In this document: positions 5,272 through 8,162 of the stretch, piece by piece
Position numbering within the stretch: position 1 is the stretch's first letter
Layout: each line of letters begins with the position of its first letter
Made by a program: the position numbers and the translations under genes
Notes under the pieces: model-generated
The model's input: only the letters and a program-made list of their open reading frames with translations
Databases searched by the model: none
What the model was told of the DNA's origin: nothing
From: Bacteroidales bacterium
GTDB taxonomy: Bacteria; Bacteroidota; Bacteroidia; Bacteroidales; WCHB1-69
Direction of reading: 5' to 3'
Length of the DNA: 8,162 bases
Assembly (NCBI GenBank): GCA_028684405.1
Contig: JAQUGA010000098.1
Location: 427-8,588, forward strand

Positions 5272-7836
5272 TTATCTTAATAAGGTTACACTTCCACTTA
5301 ATACTCTATGTTTGATACCACCAATGCGGTATTCATAAACGTCGCAAATATAGTAATAAACTCCTTCAGCACAATTTTGTCCTGAAAATTTATCTTTTCC
5401 ATCCCACATAATATCTGGATTTTCACTGGTGAAAACGACTACGCCCCAGCGATTAAAAATCTTTATTTTGATTTTTTCAACAAAATCATAAGGAAAAGGT
5501 CTGAAGTAATCATTCGATCCATCTCCGTTAGGTGTGAAGATATTCGGCAATTCATATGGGTTACATTCTTCCAAATCGATGCATGCAAAGTTGCTCAATG
5601 GGCTTCGGTTCCATGCAGAGTCAACTGCAATTACGGCATAACATCCCGCAAGTATATCAAATTGAGTGATTTCGTATGAATTTATTTGATTCGTTGTGGA
5701 GTCTAAAATCGAAAACAGTCCATCTCCGCTTGTGTTATAATAAATGTAATATCCCATAATATCGCTCAAACATGAGTCTGCGGGCAAAGTCCACGTTAAT
5801 GTATTTTTTTCGCAATCGGTGCTTGCTGATAGAATCGGGCGGCAAGGTGGTTCATTGTCGATGGGCGTTGCACAACGTATTTGGGAGAAATTTATCAAAG
5901 GCGAAGTGACGCCATCAATGCTGTAGTCGCCAGTACTTCTAACATAATAACAATATTCTTCTCCGTTTTCAAGCGGAAAGTCAGAAAAATTGCGAGCCAA
6001 TGTCGTTCCAATGGAGTCAAACTCTGTTTCAAAAGGAGATTTACGGAAGATGGAATACGCTTCATTCGTCCAAGGAACATATTCGTTCCATGAAATGGAA
6101 ATGCGTTGGTCGTTTGCTTGTAGATTAATAAAGACGCTTCCAGCAGGATTGGATGTTCCAATATGAAAATCATTATTGGGAGTTCGGTTGTGCAATTCTA
6201 CACGATAAAACCAGGCGTGGGAGGATGTGTTTGTATTATCTTCTACAAAAATGGTGTCATTCAGGTTGTTAAATGTAGCGATGGAGGTGTATGTTCCATT
6301 TAAAATATTAGATTTTTGAAGAATATACTCATACGGGCCAGGAAATTGAATTGTGTTAATTTCAGTAGGTTTTGACCATGCAATATACATTTTTCCAATT
6401 GTGGCATCGGTTTCTATAACGCTCACATTTGTGATAATTGGAACATCTTTTAAAAGCGATGTGCAAACCTCTTCGGAAGCATAACTTTCAGCAAAATCAG
6501 GAAATGTAGCGATAACAACATAGCAATATTGATTGCCATAATTGAGCCCTAGTCCATTATTGTTATCAATAATTGTGGTGTCATTTATGGAATTTGTTCC
6601 TCCTACATATTGAAAACCAGTATAATTTGGAACGCCTGTTTCACAGTAATCATGCACCCAGCCCGAAGGACCGTTGTGTCGGTACACTTTATATCCGTTG
6701 GAATTACTGCATTGATGTTTGTTCCACGAAACGACGATAGAATTGCCAAGCGGTTCCACAATGACATTTTCGGGAGCTGGGGCAATAACAGTAACACGCA
6801 TCGATTTCATCGACACCAAATTAATGGGTGTCCCGTTGTCTTTGGCTTTGAAATTAAACTGATAAGGCTGTTTCCGAACGTGACTGCAATTGGTATTCCA
6901 TGTGAGTTGCGATTGTACATACCCAAAACCACTAACCGGTTGTGGAAAAACTGCTGGTGAATTTGCAATATTTAGCGGACCTCCAGTTCCCGTAAGTGTA
7001 ATTTTATCTCCATCAGAATCAAATGCACTAACGAGTGCATTCAGAGAATTTCCAGCGACAATGCAAGTGTCAGAAAGTGCAGTAATAAGAGGTGGTTGAT
7101 TGTTGCAAGCACCAATATAAACTTGCATATCTCTGAGTACAGTACCAATTAAAATTCCACTTCGCCACTCTTCAATCAAAATGGCAATATTGTATTCGCC
7201 TTGCAAAATCGGACTGTCCCAATATAAATCTCCAGTAATTGGGTCAATGGCAATAGAGCTCGAGGCAAGGGGCAGAGAATAACCGGGAACAACTTCGCCA
7301 TTTAATCCTAAACAGGAGACCAATTTGTACGATAAACTATCACCATCGGGGTCGTATGCACCGGGATTATGGTAAAAAGGAACATTCACACATCCATTGT
7401 CAATAGGCTGATTGAGTAGGACCGGTGAACTGTTTTCCCCCAAAAAGGGATTGATAACTAGAGTGGTCTTTAGATAAAAAGGGATATTTACAGAGTTAGG
7501 AATATTTATCACTCCGTAGTTTCGGTTCGGATCTTCCATCGAAACGGTGTATGTTCCCGGGGCAGGAAAAGTGTGATTGGCAATATAAGTGTTTTTAGAA
7601 ATATCGCCTGGTAAATCAATTTTCTCAATTCTTTGAACGGTCGACATAGAGCCATCTCCCCAAACCATGTCAAGGGTAGGGCGATCGGCCGGACTGGGTG
7701 TATAGGTATAAGTAACCAGAGAAAAGCGATAGGTAAGTCCGCTGATGTGTGTATAGGTAATTTCACCCGCTCTCTGATGCGTAGAAAACGCGGCCAGAGA
7801 TGAAAATAAAAATAATATCAGGATAATTCTTTTCAT
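5272..7836 (-). CDS. Large T9SS-secreted surface protein with gliding-type C-terminal domain
   Basis: An 854-residue exported protein. I start it at the ATG at 7836: MKRIILILFLFSSLAAFS is a clean signal peptide, whereas the longer frame from 7881 would add a second hydrophobic stretch and overlap the promoter box. Residues 19-245 form an N-terminal domain beginning THQRAGEITYTHISGLTY, with a PKD-like WGDGS (59-63) and FPAPGTYTV (90-98). Residues 246-352 include the cadherin-like AFDSDGDKITLTG. About 356-462, 466-572, 573-656 and 664-754 look like fibronectin type III-like beta-sandwiches (VVSWN, IAWSKP, ISWNEY and TWTLP strands; YCYV and YCYYV pairs). Residues 765-854, NIFTPNGDGSNDYF through FNRWG, WDGK and GVYYY to LSGSVTLLR, are the type B sorting domain (CHU_C / TIGR04131). 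The protein is Cys-rich with no enzymatic motif, so an adhesin or structural role is likely. The first gene of a probable operon with ribE. Confidence 0.92.
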   Translation of the reverse strand: MKRIILILFLFSSLAAFSTHQRAGEITYTHISGLTYRFSLVTYTYTPSPADRPTLDMVWGDGSMSTVQRIEKIDLPGDISKNTYIANHTFPAPGTYTVSMEDPNRNYGVINIPNSVNIPFYLKTTLVINPFLGENSSPVLLNQPIDNGCVNVPFYHNPGAYDPDGDSLSYKLVSCLGLNGEVVPGYSLPLASSSIAIDPITGDLYWDSPILQGEYNIAILIEEWRSGILIGTVLRDMQVYIGACNNQPPLITALSDTCIVAGNSLNALVSAFDSDGDKITLTGTGGPLNIANSPAVFPQPVSGFGYVQSQLTWNTNCSHVRKQPYQFNFKAKDNGTPINLVSMKSMRVTVIAPAPENVIVEPLGNSIVVSWNKHQCSNSNGYKVYRHNGPSGWVHDYCETGVPNYTGFQYVGGTNSINDTTIIDNNNGLGLNYGNQYCYVVIATFPDFAESYASEEVCTSLLKDVPIITNVSVIETDATIGKMYIAWSKPTEINTIQFPGPYEYILQKSNILNGTYTSIATFNNLNDTIFVEDNTNTSSHAWFYRVELHNRTPNNDFHIGTSNPAGSVFINLQANDQRISISWNEYVPWTNEAYSIFRKSPFETEFDSIGTTLARNFSDFPLENGEEYCYYVRSTGDYSIDGVTSPLINFSQIRCATPIDNEPPCRPILSASTDCEKNTLTWTLPADSCLSDIMGYYIYYNTSGDGLFSILDSTTNQINSYEITQFDILAGCYAVIAVDSAWNRSPLSNFACIDLEECNPYELPNIFTPNGDGSNDYFRPFPYDFVEKIKIKIFNRWGVVVFTSENPDIMWDGKDKFSGQNCAEGVYYYICDVYEYRIGGIKHRVLSGSVTLLR

Positions 7837-7853
7837 GAGTAAAATTAGTAACG

Positions 7854-7881
7854 CAAAAATAAGGTTTTTAGTTGAATTCAA
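7854..7881 (-). promoter_or_regulatory. Candidate promoter of the surface-protein/ribE operon
   Basis: On the minus strand, 7861-7854 is TATTTTTG (TAnnTTTG), and TTG at 7881-7879 lies 17 nt upstream, close to the Bacteroidota -33/-7 spacing. The -7 box ends 17 nt before the ATG at 7836, giving a leader of about 10 nt and supporting that start over the one at 7881. The -33 element sits inside a perfect 12-bp palindrome, GTTGAATTCAAC (7871-7882). Confidence 0.5.
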
Positions 7882-8000
7882 CGTGTTCTTTGGGGTAATT
7901 GTTCGGTAAATTATACATTATTATTAATGGAAGACTTCGTTTTTACAAATAGAAAGTCGAGCAATATGAGGCAAACGATTCCAGATTGATGAGCAAACAA

Positions 8001-8032
8001 AAAAAAACGCTCAGCATGCTGAGCGTTTTTTT
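8001..8032. terminator. Perfect bidirectional terminator palindrome
   Basis: The segment is a flawless 32-nt inverted repeat: seven A, CGCTCAG, CATG, CTGAGCG, seven T. With CATG as loop it gives a 7-bp GC-rich stem and A/T tails, so it can terminate transcription in both directions. No clear gene ends just before it on the plus strand (only a 20-codon frame at 7927-7989), so it probably ends a minus-strand gene to the right of the window, now separated from it by the intron. Confidence 0.85.
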
Positions 8033-8036
8033 ATCA

Positions 8037-8162
8037 GTGCGCCGAGCATGGCGAGTATATTTGACGGTTCAAGTCCGTTATGGGGGCTATCAGTTGCCAA
8101 CCATTAGCTCAAGGCAAGGGTGTCCATCGTGAGGTGGAATCTGAAGGAAGCCGGCGGCAAAA
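8037..8162 (+). mobile_element. Group II intron, 5' end (continues past the window)
   Basis: GTGCGCC at 8037 is the group II 5' splice-site start. CGCC (8040-8043) and GGCG (8050-8053) close the first small hairpin. The downstream stretch includes AAGGGTGTCC and GGAATCTGAAGGAAGC, which I recognise as domain I sequence of a widespread bacterial intron type. CCATC-GTGA-GGTGG (8124-8137) forms a 5-bp stem capped by a GNRA tetraloop. Such introns are ribozymes that splice and retrohome using an intron-encoded reverse transcriptase/maturase, whose gene would lie beyond 8162. The start GTGCGCC differs from the GTGCGAC typical of class C; the exact subclass cannot be settled from 126 nt. Confidence 0.85.

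Noticed and set aside
5881..7766. Several open frames of 64-116 codons on both strands inside the large surface-protein gene
   Set aside because: They lie entirely within a long coding sequence with recognisable domains, have no promoter or family features, and are out-of-frame shadows.
7837..7881. Longer start for the surface protein at 7881
   Set aside because: It would add 15 residues with a second hydrophobic run before an already complete signal peptide and would place the promoter box inside the coding region.
7871..7882. Perfect 12-bp palindrome GTTGAATTCAAC overlapping the -33 region
   Set aside because: A 12-bp palindrome is expected about twice by chance in a window this size, so it is not called an operator.
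7927..7989. 20-codon plus-strand frame (MEDFVFTNRKSSNMRQTIPD) ending 11 nt before the palindromic terminator
   Set aside because: Its position before a terminator is suggestive of a tiny gene, but there is no clear TAnnTTTG box upstream and the terminator can be explained by a minus-strand gene; not enough to call it.

Overview
The window looks like AT-rich chromosomal DNA of a Bacteroidota member, most likely Flavobacteriia or Flavobacteriales; the species cannot be named. The evidence is a surface protein with a T9SS 'gliding motility-associated' C-terminal domain, a Flavobacteria-type small secreted protein, TAnnTTTG (Bacteroidota -7) motifs upstream of genes, and no obvious Shine-Dalgarno sequences.

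Layout. Positions 1-627 hold two nearly identical 292-bp blocks repeated at a 335-bp period. They are rich in hairpins, and the duplication appears to have copied the 3' end of a gene lying left of the window. Three plus-strand genes follow: a secreted/membrane protein of unknown function (740-1324) closed by a clear terminator, then two adjacent, divergent paralogues of unknown function (1532-2359 and 2366-3190). Positions 3191-3593 carry no credible gene but contain a 256-bp segment with inverted ends and a nested hairpin, possibly a MITE-like or structured-RNA element. Three minus-strand genes come next: a DMT/EamA transporter (3594-4502), riboflavin synthase ribE (4663-5265), and a large T9SS-secreted surface protein (start chosen at 7836, stop at 5272). 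The surface-protein gene is 6 nt upstream of ribE, so the two are probably co-transcribed. The window ends with a perfect 32-nt palindromic terminator and, 4 nt beyond it, the 5' end of a group II intron that runs out of the window.

How the parts relate. There is no single pathway here. RibE makes riboflavin in the cytoplasm, the large protein is predicted to be exported and anchored or released by the type IX system, and the EamA protein is an inner-membrane transporter of unknown substrate. Both edges and the middle carry the accessory signals: tandem duplication with structured repeats on the left, a TIR-bounded element in the middle, and a retroelement at a terminator on the right. I see no defence system, CRISPR array, tRNA or rRNA. 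The most notable items are the structure-preserving tandem repeat, the 256-bp TIR element and the intron-at-terminator arrangement.
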